In this document: positions 1 to 10,141 of the stretch, piece by piece
Layout: each line of letters begins with the position of its first letter
Position numbering within the stretch: position 1 is the stretch's first letter
DNA from: Holtermannia corniformis
Lineage: Eukaryota; Basidiomycota; Tremellomycetes; Holtermanniales
DNA length: 64,000 nucleotides
Assembly (NCBI GenBank): GCA_001599935.1
Contig: BCIJ01000007.1
Span: 156,227-220,226, forward strand
Direction of reading: 5' to 3'
Notes under the pieces: generated by a model
Seen by the model: only the letters and a program-made list of their open reading frames with translations
What the model was told of the DNA's origin: nothing
Databases searched by the model: none
Program-made: the position numbers and the translations under genes

Positions 1-2618
1 AGACAGAGTTCGGCTCACTTGCCGAGCGCAGCGCTAAGCTTGACGTGTCCCGGAGCAATCTTGATGTGCTCCTCAAGCGGGGCATCGATCACAATCCACG
101 GCTTGGTAGTCTATTGTACGTTCCTGCTCAGCTTGGTTTCCCGCTGGAAAGAGGAGCTGCACCGACCTCGATGCTGACGATATGTCCACCCGGCTTGAGG
201 ATTCGCGCGCATTCATTGAACAGAGCTGATGCGATGCATCAGCAGCGCCCAATCAATATCTCAATCGCGCACCTGCCCAGTCGCGGATCTAGTCAAGCTT
301 AGCTTTTTGCACCAACGGGAAACGCACGACGCACCCCGGCCATCATCCACCGACTATAGATCAATGTGCACGACTCGTCTGGAAACGGCAAGCCCTTTGT
401 GACATCGACAACGGAGAAGAACGAGTTCTCCGGTGGTTCTTGATCGTATTCCGGCTGCTGGGCTGCGCGTTGTTAGCAGCGGTCGTCCAAAGAATCCATT
501 TTGGACGACTCACGGCAGATGTCGATACCGACGACCTCTGCCAACGGAAACTCTTGCGCCCTGTGGCGGTCAGCTCGACCAGAAGCAAGAGGGACAGACT
601 GAAATGCCGCACATTTCGATAGTCCTGTTGCATGCTACAGTGAGTCTGTTCTCGCCATTCGAAGCAGATCATACCAGATACCTATGCCGTCAGCGGTAAG
701 TCCCCGTCAGGCAGGATCAACGCGCACCAGTACCGCAGCCCATGTCGAGGATCTTGGCGTCTTGGCCATCATCGGCGAGCCAAGACCGCATGAGTGGCGT
801 GTAGTTGCGGTCGTGCAGGACTTTCTTCAACCCGCGGTGCTGGATGTTGAGTCGCTGTATGGTCGCTCAGCTGCCGGCGGGCAGGTAGCGTATAATGCAA
901 ACCTTGACTTCAGTGTCATCGGCAGGTAGCTCTGCAGTGCGTGAGATCTCGTTGGCGTCTGGGAGGTATGGAGACTCACGATAGTCATCACTGCGAGAGC
1001 GAGTCTGAGCTTGCATGCGGTGGAGTCTGTTGGACGTACCTGATCGCGTTGAATCTTCGACCGCCGTCTTCGCGGAACCTATGTTGAATGAGTCAGACGA
1101 GAAGCGTCAAGTGGTCGACAGTATGGCCCAAGTCGTTTTCAGAATCAAGACAGCTGGACCGAGGTGCTTCCAACAGGAGTATACGTCTGATATTGACAAA
1201 GGTGTTCGCCGCGCAGTGCCAACCCTTTGCCAGCAACTGCGCAGCACTCGAACAAAATTCGAAGGCTGACGAGGCATGGACACAGCCAAGTGATCTTCGA
1301 CAGTCACACTGCAACAAGCGTACACGCGCACCGTATTAGGACGTTGAACCTCCCGAGATCACATCTTAGAGATCGTCATCGTTCACGCTCATAGTTGCGC
1401 AGAACTCTCACTCGGACCAGGCGGTGTCATCACTGGCATGCTGAATCGCAGTGACACAGCGACCACGATTGATGAGGCGGACCAATTGTCCACTGTCTGC
1501 GTTATCAATCTCGAAATGTGATCAGTTGAGCTTGGTGAGAGCACGATGAGGCGAACGGTCGGAGACCGCAAACCTGACAGCGTAGAGACGTACGCTCGCG
1601 ATTCTAGTAACGTGACGTAGACCCAGAGGGCTCACGACTTGGTAAATCGCTATACAGCAAGCCCTGATAACGGAACCGGGCTCAGAGACTCGAGGTTTCA
1701 GCAAGCGCTCAAGGCGGCGTGGCTATAGATTCTCTTAGTACTGTAGTTCGCTACGTAGTCATAACGCGCGCGCCGCTCGGCAGCTACAAGAGAACCTCGA
1801 GGTACGTGGCTAGAGTCGTTTCTCCGCCTTTGATCACGGCCAGTTGTACCATCTCCCACACGAGCATCAAACAACCGCGTGTTGCGAAGTCCTGTCACGA
1901 TACGCCGGTTAGGATAATGCAAGCAAAGCCAGCACAGGTAGCACTTTGAATGGCCATGCGCCACTCTGTTCAAGAGTCGTTACCTCGGAAGGCCTCTGCG
2001 ACAGAGCGTTCAGCAGAGCACAGCCGCGCAAACGTACCACCAGCACGGACGCAACGTCTGTTCAGCTCTGTGCGCTGCGCCACGTCATCAGCACTCGGAG
2101 AGCAGAGCCTCAAGAGACATCGTCTGCGGATGAGATGGCCATGGGGCGAACGACGCCGCTTGACAATCTGATGGTAGCTTGGGTCTTCCACGCTGGTGTC
2201 ATGGCGAGCATGACACCCAGTCGACAAGCATGTCGAATGGCCCTTGCGGCTTGCAGCACCTCGTGTCAAGCGCTGCTTTAGCTTCATACCAATCTCTACG
2301 GTGCATAGACGCGGCTGTTGATCGCCGACTCCGTTGGCAGCCGTGTTACCTGGTGAAGAAGCGAAAGGAGAGCCTACATTGTACGCCCACGGCAGACATC
2401 TTGATCCCATATGGTCATGTGACAATCCGCACAGACTCTGTCTCGCACAGGCAGAGCCAAGCCCCTAGTACTGCTAGACTCTTATAACAACGAACAATCC
2501 GAGATCACCATGGCAGCAGACGAGGCAGACGAGAGCACGCCACTTACAGCCGGTTATCCATCGTACTGGTGAGACTGAACGAGGAAGTGGAGAACGGTGG
2601 GCTCGGTGGGCGGTCCAT
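1..2618 (-). CDS. SAM-dependent methyltransferase, 3' end outside window
   Basis: Class I methyltransferase of the fungal TAM/UMTA type (LaeA-like superfamily); substrate unknown. Exon 1 encodes 24 residues from the ATG at 2618 (MDRPPSPP) and ends at GTAAGT. The frame resumes beyond a 1557-bp intron with DDYQLPADDTEVKRLN, the usual opening of this family. Motif I, LDMGCGTG, is at about residues 73-80. It is followed by GIWAQEFPLAEVVGID, then KGLPFPDESCTLIYSR (post-motif acidic region) and ARILKPGGHIVSIE. At least six short introns are needed to join these pieces, each with clean GT/AG and a CTAAC- or CTGAC-like branch site. The model leaves the window at a further GTGAGC donor near base 18, so the C-terminus is missing. 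An N at 2692 lies just upstream of the start. The family is secure; the far 3' exon (about 19-110) is less so. Confidence 0.82.
991..2547 (-). other. Giant intron 1 of the methyltransferase gene (1557 bp)
   Basis: The donor GTAAGT begins at 2547 and the acceptor CTCTCGCAG ends at 991. Joining the flanks gives an uninterrupted frame (NRL then DDYQLP). The other introns of this gene are much shorter, mostly about 45 nt. The longest reading frame inside (1970-2425, minus) resembles nothing I know. No tRNA, transposase or repeat array is visible. Confidence 0.7.
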
Positions 2619-3137
2619 CGTGTCGTTTTGTGTGGCGGCGGCGGAAGAGCCTCTCTGGATGTTGGTGCTTGTGGCTTGCTGTCGAGTGTAGNGTGTAGAG
2701 CCTAACGCCTGTTTATATCTAGCTTGGTCGTGTGATAGGGGTTGCAAGCTCGCGATGAGGCCCGCGCTTCTCGTGTGCCGTGTGTGTGTGTGTGTCGCGA
2801 TTCAGACGGGGGGAGGGATCCACCCTCCTTTGGACCGCCGGGAGGAGCCCGGTCGGCGAGTAGCTTGACGGTGGATAGACAGCTTGATGACGTATAGATC
2901 GTCTGCTTCTTTATTACTTGTACACTGCTCAAGCGGGATCCGCTTTGGTCAACCCGCATGCCACTTCTGCCTTGGCGCCACGGTCGGGCTTTGGCCCCTC
3001 GGTCATTTGTCCCGTCGAGCTCGGCCATGGCGCAATGGCCGATGGCCGCGTTCGGCGCTCGGCGGCGTCAGCGTCATGGCAACGACCAGTACAAAGCAAA
3101 GCGACGACCGCGATCGCACGCCCACGCATAGCAAGCA
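2619..3137. promoter_or_regulatory. Shared intergenic region between divergent genes
   Basis: This 519-bp gap separates the divergent starts of the methyltransferase and the CLD1/ABHD5-like gene, so it must hold both promoters. It contains a short (TG)n run near 2781-2795 and one ambiguous base at 2692. I see no clear TATA box or other defined site. Confidence 0.5.
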
Positions 3138-5392
3138 ATGACAACAGCGACCGCAGACGCACCCGGAGCACTGCCCTCGACCCTACCGCCGATGACGGCC
3201 GCCCAGATCGCCGCCCGGAAAGCCGTGCCCAACACTTTTGCGAGCTCGTTATCGGCTTGGTGGGCGACGAGTACCGATGTCGGGCGCGAAGCAGAGGAAA
3301 GGCTACTGTCCAAACTGCCGTTTCCCGTCTCGTATACCGGTCTGGGTGATAGCAAGCCCCATCACCACCACAAGAAATGTGCCAATGCCAGCGCCAGCAG
3401 CTCATCGACATCACTCTCGACCCCGCCGCCATCGACAGACAAAGACGGGCTGCGCGCAACAGTCTACGCACAGCACTACCTACCAACCCACGATGACCCG
3501 ACGACGACGGCTACGGGCGGGTTCTGGAGCTCGTGGACGTCGGGCAGCAAGGACAAGGAGCGCTTCTTGAACACTATCAAGATTGGCAACGAGCAGACGG
3601 AGGGGAGCAAAGAGGCCGTGGTCATGCTGCATGGCTATGGTGCAGGCAGTGGATTCTATTAGTGAGTGATCAGAGTCGAGTTGTGGACAATGTCGGGCTT
3701 TAATCATTAAACGGTCGCGGCAGCGATGCACACCGCTGCGTTGACCAACAGAGACTGCACGGTGATGTGACTGCGATCGGTAAAGCCTGTTGGGATGATT
3801 CGTATTTCAGACTGCGGTTTGTCCTCTGCATGACCTTTAGGCGGCGGATTCCAGAACGCATTGCGCCGCATTGTGCGGTGGAGGAGGTCTAGCGTCAAGA
3901 GATTAGCTGGTGGGAACACTTTGCCGTGTCCTTGATTGCTTCGCTGTAACATCTGCCTGTGGGATCTGCGCGCATCTCAGATGTGGCAAAGACGAGCAGT
4001 GTCGATTCGAGGTTGACCGTCACTTCTTTTGGAGAACGACTTTCGACGGTAGCTGACTTTCACTCTAGCCGCAACTTTGACGCCGTCGCCCGAGCAAGCG
4101 GTATGTCTGCCACGGCAATCCATTCGGATCGTTAGCTGAAAGTGACTCAGCCAAGACGGCGCGTCGGATGTATTCCCTCGACTGGCTTGGCATGGGCCGA
4201 TCCGGTCGACCGGACCCGAGCGAGCTCTCGCCACCCAAGAACGCGAGTGTAGACGAGCGCGTCGCGAACGCCGAGGGCTTCTTTGTTGAGAGCCTCGAGG
4301 CCTGGCGGCAGAAGGAAGGGGTGGATCGGATGATGCTGATTGGCCATTCGCTCGGTAGGCAGTGTGGGCGCGGGCGCGCATGGAGCTAACAGCCTCTAGG
4401 CGGCTATCTTTCGACCGCGTACGCACTCAAATACCCCTCGCGCGTCTCGTCATTAGTCCTACTCTCTCCAGCCGGCATACCGCATAACCCCAATGAACCG
4501 CCTCCGGGTTCGCGTCCGACATCACCGCCCGCTTCGCGGGGGTTGAATGAGCCAGGTCTCGATCAAGCGGCTGAGAATGCGGAAAGGGAGCTGCTAGAAC
4601 CTCAAGAGGTAACAACGCACAAGGTGGCGAGCGAGACTCCGAGGCCAGGACGGCAAGGGACCATGGCCAAGTGTGAGTGTCGTCATTGACCAAATGGTGC
4701 GGCTGCTGACCGACTACAGTCTTTGTGTATGGATGGGAGAAGGGTATGTTCATCCGCGCGTTGCTCGAAACATGCGCTCAATATCGATAGGTTGGTCACC
4801 GTTTGCCATTGTGCGTTCCGTGGGGCCCTGGGGTCCAATGTTCGTTAGCCGGTACACGACCCGTCGGTTCGCCTCGTTGCCCGAAGCAGAGCTCCGCGAC
4901 ATGCAAGCGTACCTGTGGGGGATCACATCGGCCAAGGGCAGTGGTGAATACTGTATCAGTGAGTTGGACACATAACGTTGGTGAAAAGATGGTAGCTGAC
5001 GCACGCAATTGCAGCGCATCTTCTTGCGCCCGGCGCGTTTGCACGGAGACCGATCGTGGACCGGATCGGCGCTATTCAAGTGCCAGTCACATTTGTGTGT
5101 GCGTACCCCACGTTCCCTCTCGCAGCCGATGCTGACATTTTGCAGACGGCGATAGCGATTGTATGTCTTCGGTCCATTCAGCCTGACACCGACTCGACGC
5201 TAACAGCCCTCAGGGATGGATAAATCTGGAGGCGACGCCTCGGTGCAAAAACTTCAGCAAGCAGGCAACCCCAACGGCAAAGTCTTTGTCGTCAAGAACG
5301 CAGGGCACCACGTCTACCTCGATAACGCGGCTGCGACGAACCGGATCATGCGCGATGCGATCTTGGCGGATAGGCAGGGTAAGGGCCTGTAG
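3138..5392 (+). CDS. Alpha/beta hydrolase of the CLD1/ABHD4/ABHD5 family
   Basis: Lipid-acting alpha/beta hydrolase of the family that includes yeast Cld1 (mitochondrial cardiolipin deacylase), Ict1 and animal ABHD4/5. Exon 1 (174 codons) ends at the oxyanion segment HGYGAGSGFY. The following exons give YRNFDAVARAS, SLDWLGMGRSGRP and the nucleophile elbow GHSLGG, which is split by an intron. The C-terminal part has PVTFVYGDSDWMD and GHHVYLD, which holds the family's HX4D motif; its His is the likely catalytic residue. Nucleophile Ser is present, so hydrolase activity is expected, unlike animal ABHD5. A disordered Pro/Glu-rich insert of about 65 residues (encoded near 4480-4670) precedes the lid. 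Eight exons; intron 1 is unusually long (407 bp). Which lipid it uses cannot be read from the sequence. Confidence 0.86.
3662..4068 (+). other. Long intron 1 of the CLD1/ABHD5-like gene (407 bp)
   Basis: The donor GTGAGTGATC follows GSGFY and the acceptor CACTCTAG precedes the codons for RNFDAVARAS. The junction codon becomes Tyr and keeps the frame. It is about eight times the usual intron length here, and no coding signal is visible inside. Confidence 0.75.
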
Positions 5393-6593
5393 ATGTCGTG
5401 TACGGGATCGTTGATGCATGCTATAATGCAAAACGTGTGCTGGTTTAGAGTTTGTGTAGGCCGGTGGGTAGCCATAGCGTGAAGACGGCCAACTCCACAC
5501 AGTGGCATCACACTCCGAGGGTCTCGACTGCACTCGATACCTCCTCGAAACTGAGCGACGATGATTTGATCCTCAACAGATGACCTTGGCCCGTCTCGTT
5601 TTGGTCAACGTGCGCGCTTGGTCTCGAGTTGCCGTCTGTTCCTCACCCGTGTCGGACGTGATACGGTAGACGCGACGGATTGCTCGCCGCGCTTGCTGCG
5701 ACTCGTACAGTCTTGGCCTGCGATACAATCAGATGGATGGCAGAGACGAGTCTTGTCGCAACACGCACCTCACGGTGCTCGCTCTTTCTGCGCGCTTCGA
5801 GTATCGGCGCACAGCTCGGTGGAGGCGGTGGAAATTGCGGGTCGTTGCATCGTCCGAGTCCCCCTAGGTGCCGCCTCGGAGCGCGACCCCGGCTTTCTGC
5901 AGTCGAGGACGGCTGTTGGATTCTGAGAAAGCGTCTATGTTGTATAGTTTGGTGGCTCGGGCCGCGTCAAGTACCTCTCTTCGGCCCTTGTTCTGTTGGG
6001 GTGAAGGGGAGCCGCAGAAGTTGACATGTTCGACCTCGATCTATCGATAGAGTCCGCACGCGCATGCATCAGCAGCCATAGGCCAGTCCTAGCTTGACTA
6101 CACCATGTCGCCGATGTGTTCCTCATATCGACATTACTGGCTTGGATGGAAGCTGGCATTAGTGTTCGCTTGCCGAGCCAACACACTGTCGGCCCACGAC
6201 ATGATAGCGTGCTGTTCCAGCCGCTGACATTACTAGCGCACCTACCGCCAGCGAGCTCTCCCCAGAGGGGTTAGGAGCGGCATTATCGGGATTATGGCCA
6301 GACAGGGCGAAACTACATTAGCTCGGGCGAGCCTTGCCAATACACTCGTGACGGACTGCCAAAGTAACGCCGTAGGTCTGATCGCTGACGGACTGCTAAA
6401 ATGACTCCGTTACAGGGTCTAATCGTGACGGACTGCCAAAATGACGCCGTTACAGGTCTAGTGGGCAGCATAAGAAGGATCACCGAGTCCCTAGACGACG
6501 CGGCCTTTTCAGTCTTGACAGCTCGGCGTTTTACATCTTGGTCACAACAGTGACATCTTGCGTAGCGAGGGGAGGTACCGAAGAGCAGTGTGC
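5393..6593. other. Intergenic region upstream of ATM1
   Basis: This 1.2-kb gap lies between two plus-strand genes. The open frames within it (for example 5618-5926) look random and match no family I know. The only structure I see is the three-copy minisatellite at 6347-6461, 133 bp before the chosen ATM1 start. Confidence 0.5.
6347..6461 (+). repeat. Three-copy minisatellite upstream of ATM1
   Basis: Three consecutive imperfect units, 6347-6382, 6383-6423 and 6424-6461 (36, 41 and 38 bp). Each contains TGACGGACTGC followed by a (C/T)AAA(A/G)T(A/G)AC segment and GGTCT near its end. Units 2 and 3 are the closest pair. The array sits in the presumed promoter or 5' leader of ATM1. Confidence 0.85.
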
Positions 6594-9165
6594 ATGAGTT
6601 TGTATGCGCGCGGCCCCTTGTTCGGTCGCTGCCGGCTTGCAAGTCGCCATCTCAACATGCTCTTCTTGAGTCCCGCACGAGGCCAATGCTCGGCTCGAAC
6701 ACTGCATGTCATCAACCTCGTTCGATCAAGTGCCTATGCCAGCACTGGGAAAACGCGCCCTCTGCTGCGTGATGCTCAAGCTGGATGTCGGGTCTCAACG
6801 CCGTCGGTCGTCTCGAGTTTGGCACGCAACTATCAATCTTCGTCTTCCTCAACACCACCCAGAGAGGCTCCGTCGACAGTGAAAGCGCCGAACAAACCAG
6901 ACACCAACCTTGCGATCCCACCAGTCACGGATTCAGAGCAACATCTGACCGATTGGGCGATCATCAAGCGATTAGCCGTCAATATCTGGCCAAAGGGCGA
7001 GAATGCAGTCAAAGTCAGAGTCGTTGCCGCCATCAGCTTGTTGATAGCGGGCAAGGTGTGTCAGCTGGTGTAAACGGTTGGCCGGTGCTGACGCTATCAG
7101 CTACTGAACGTGCAAGTCCCCTTCTTCTTCAAAGACGTGATAGACTCTTTGAATGTGCCCATCACCGAATCATCGACTGTTTGGGTCCTTGCTGGCGCCT
7201 CGATCGCAGGCTGTGCGTCGCTTGTCGTTCAGCCGCAGTTGCTGACGCTCTGATCCAGACGGCCTTGCACGTATCTTCACCACCCTATCCTCCGAACTCC
7301 GCAACGCTCTTTTCGCATCCATCTCGCAGCGTGCGATCCGCAAAGTCGCACGGGAGACGTTCGAGCACCTGCTCAGGATGGACATGAAGTTTCATCTCGA
7401 GAGGCAGACCGGCGGGCTGACGAGAGCGATTGATCGTGGTACCAAGTGAGTTATCCGACACACTTGACCTGCACAGGCTGAAGCACTACTTAGGGGCATT
7501 GCCTTCTTGCTTTCGTCAATCGTGTTCCACATGATCCCTACCGCACTTGAGATCTCACTCGTCTCGGGTATCCTCGTGGGTTTCGAGTGATATCACTGGT
7601 CTTTACTGACCCCTGCAGTCATACAAATTCGGCTGGGACTTTGCGGCCGTGACGCTGATCACCATGGGGCTGTATATATGGTACACGGTCAAGACGACGG
7701 CGTGGCGGTGAGTCGTCACCAATCTTGTGGAAGATACTCAAACGGTTGCAGTACCCAATTCCGGCGACAAGCCAACACTGCGGACAACAAGGGCGCCACA
7801 GTCGCCGTCGATTCGCTGATCAACTACGAGGCTGTCAAGGTGAGTTTGCTTTGAATGCCCGATCGGTCAATAGCTGAACCAATCCAGCACTTCAATAACG
7901 AAAAGTTCGAGGTTGCACAGTATGATGCAACGCTCAAGACGTATGAACAGGCATCGGTCAAGGTCTCGACGTCGCTCGCCATGCTCAATTCTGGGCAAAA
8001 CCTCATCTTCTCGAGTGCATTGACCATCATGATGTTGCTTGCTGCCCAGGGCGTCATCAAAGGTGCGTACACTCTGTCAACGCGAATCATGTTCACCATT
8101 CGTAGGTACCATGACTGTCGGCGACCTCGTCATGGTCAACCAGCTGGTGTTCCAGCTCTCGCTCCCTCTCAACTTTCTCGGATCCGTCTATCGCGAGCTG
8201 CGGCAGAGCTTGATTGACATGGAGACCATGTTCAAGCTCCAATCGGTTGACACGGCCGTCCAGGATGCACCCGCGGCCCGACCGCTGAACCTCAAGGGTG
8301 GTGAGATTCGTTTCGAAAACGTCACGTTCGGCTACCACCCGCAACGGCCAATCTTCAAGAACCTATCGTTCACGATCCCGGCCGGGCGCAAGGTTGCGAT
8401 CGTCGGCCCGTCAGGTTGCGGCAAGTCGACCGTTTTCCGACTCTTGTTCCGGTTCTACGATTCGACGTCGGGTCGGATCCTGATTGACGGGCAGGACATC
8501 AAGGACGTCGAGCTCGCTAGCTTGCGCAAGGCGATCGGGGTCGTGCCGCAGGACACGCCGCTCTTCCACGCCGATATCCTACATAACATCCGGTATGGTA
8601 ACCTAGACGCTACGGACGAAGAGGTCGTCGAAGCTGCCAAGAAGGCGCAGGTCGATCACACGATCCAAGGCTTGCCTGACAAGTACGCCACCAAGGTCGG
8701 CGAACGTGGGTTGATGATCTCGGGCGGGGAGAAGCAGAGGCTTGCCGTGGCAAGGTTGCTGCTCAAGGACCCGCCGATCTTGTTCTTTGATGAGGCGGTG
8801 AGTGATGCTGAGGCGGCAATCAGCCAGAGCTGACCAGTGCAGACGTCGGCGCTGGACGTTTACACGGAAACGGAGCTGATGCGCAACATCAACTCTGCCT
8901 TGATCGACCGGACAAGGACGAGTGTCTTCATTGCGCACCGACTGCGGACAATCTCCGATGCTGGTGAGTGATCCGTTGGGTGCGATTATGACCGGCGCTG
9001 ATCGCCGCAGACCTCATCATTGTCCTCCGTGACGGTCAGGTGGCCGAGCAGGGATCTCACGAGGAGCTACTGGCAGTCGATGGCGGCGTGTACAGCAGCT
9101 TGTGGAACGCACAGCTGACGGAGAATACAAACTCTGTGGAAGCGTCTGTAGAGTCAAAGGCATAG
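6594..9165 (+). CDS. ATM1: Mitochondrial ABC transporter Atm1
   Basis: Half-size ABC exporter of the mitochondrial inner membrane. It exports a glutathione-linked sulfur/Fe-S precursor needed for cytosolic Fe-S assembly and iron sensing. The Arg/Ser-rich N-terminus lacks acidic residues, as in a matrix-targeting presequence. The membrane domain has the family segment [16 protein letters not shown] and the following helices. The nucleotide-binding domain shows Walker [10 protein letters not shown], signature ISGGEKQR, Walker [15 protein letters not shown] and the H-loop AHR. Length is about 750 residues, as expected, with nine or so short introns. Three in-frame ATGs (6558, 6594, 6657) could start it; 6594 gives the most convincing presequence. 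It is convergent with the YAR1-like gene, 87 bp downstream. Confidence 0.95.
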
Positions 9166-9252
9166 ACTAGCCGTCATGTAGCTTTCGTCAACACCCGAGT
9201 GTCATCCAGCGGACAGTACTATATGCATGCAGGCTCGTAATCGTGCACCTCC

Positions 9253-9936
9253 TCAGTTCTTTGGCTCGTCGACGTCCAACGCCGCAAGCTCGTCGACGAC
9301 TTCAGCTTCATCCTTGACGACCTCGTCCCCGGCCGACGCCGTCACCTCCTCCTCATCCCCCTCGGCATCATCTCCACCCTCGACCCGGTCAAGATAGCCC
9401 TCGATCCATCCAGCAACCTCCTCCTTGCCCTCGCCAGCCCAGATTGCCTCCATGAAAGCGTCGCGCTTGGACGCATTGCGTACCTGCACAGTCGTCAGCG
9501 CGGCGTTGTCGAATCTTGCGATACAGCACGGACTTTGAGGATCGGCAGACCACCTCCTTGCTCTTCTGGCAAATCGACGAGCGTCTTGACGCATTCAATG
9601 TGGTTGTTTGAGATGGCCCAATGTAGTGGCGGCGTACCGGCTTCGTTGGTCGTCTCGATGAGCGACTTGGGTGTGTTGGCGAGCAAGACCTTTAGCACCT
9701 CTGAGCATGAGACGTCAGCTTTGAGGACCGCTCTGATGGAACCAGTAGGACGCACCCAGGTGCCCATTGCCACAGGCCATATGCAACGCCGTGTTGCCTC
9801 GCTCATCCCGAGCGCTCGCTACGGCGTCCCACCCGAATTCCTGCGCAAACGTCTGCAGCTCCTCAATCTCGCCGTAGCGGCATGATAAAAGAACCTCTTC
9901 GACCTGCTCTGCAGTCGGCTGAGCTGTTTGCGCCAT
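9253..9936 (-). CDS. Ankyrin-repeat protein, YAR1-like
   Basis: Small ankyrin protein resembling yeast Yar1, the dedicated chaperone of ribosomal protein Rps3. It starts MAQTAQPTAEQVEEVLLSCR. Two ankyrin repeats are visible (DERGNTALHMACGNGHL and EAGTPPLHWAISNNHIECVK), then KRDAFMEAIWAGEGKEEV, like the degenerate last repeat of Yar1, and an acidic tail ending DVDEPKN. Total is about 200 residues, the yeast size. Two or three short introns join the parts. The Rps3 role is inferred from size, repeat number and acidic tail; other small ankyrin proteins could look alike. Transcription is convergent with ATM1. Confidence 0.72.
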
Positions 9937-10141
9937 TGTGTGCAGTTCAAGATATCCGCACCAACCGTCCTCAAGCTCAGAAAATCGGGGACACGTGACG
10001 TAGACGGACGTGTAGCGAGCAACTAGCACCGGCGTGCTAGCAACGGTGCGGTTCACGCCAGGGCGAGCAGCAAGGTGATACATGATAACTCATTATACAG
10101 GTTGAGCAAGTACGGAGCATGACTGAAGATGGTAGCCACAG

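Noticed and set aside
361..672. Apparent frameshifts and stops suggesting a methyltransferase pseudogene
   Set aside because: All breaks coincide with short GT-AG introns having CTAAC/CTGAC branch sites; the spliced product is intact as far as the window edge.
1970..2425. 151-codon minus-strand frame
   Set aside because: It lies inside the methyltransferase giant intron, has no recognisable domain and reads like random translation.
2781..2795. (TG)n run as a functional element
   Set aside because: It is a simple dinucleotide repeat with no supporting context.
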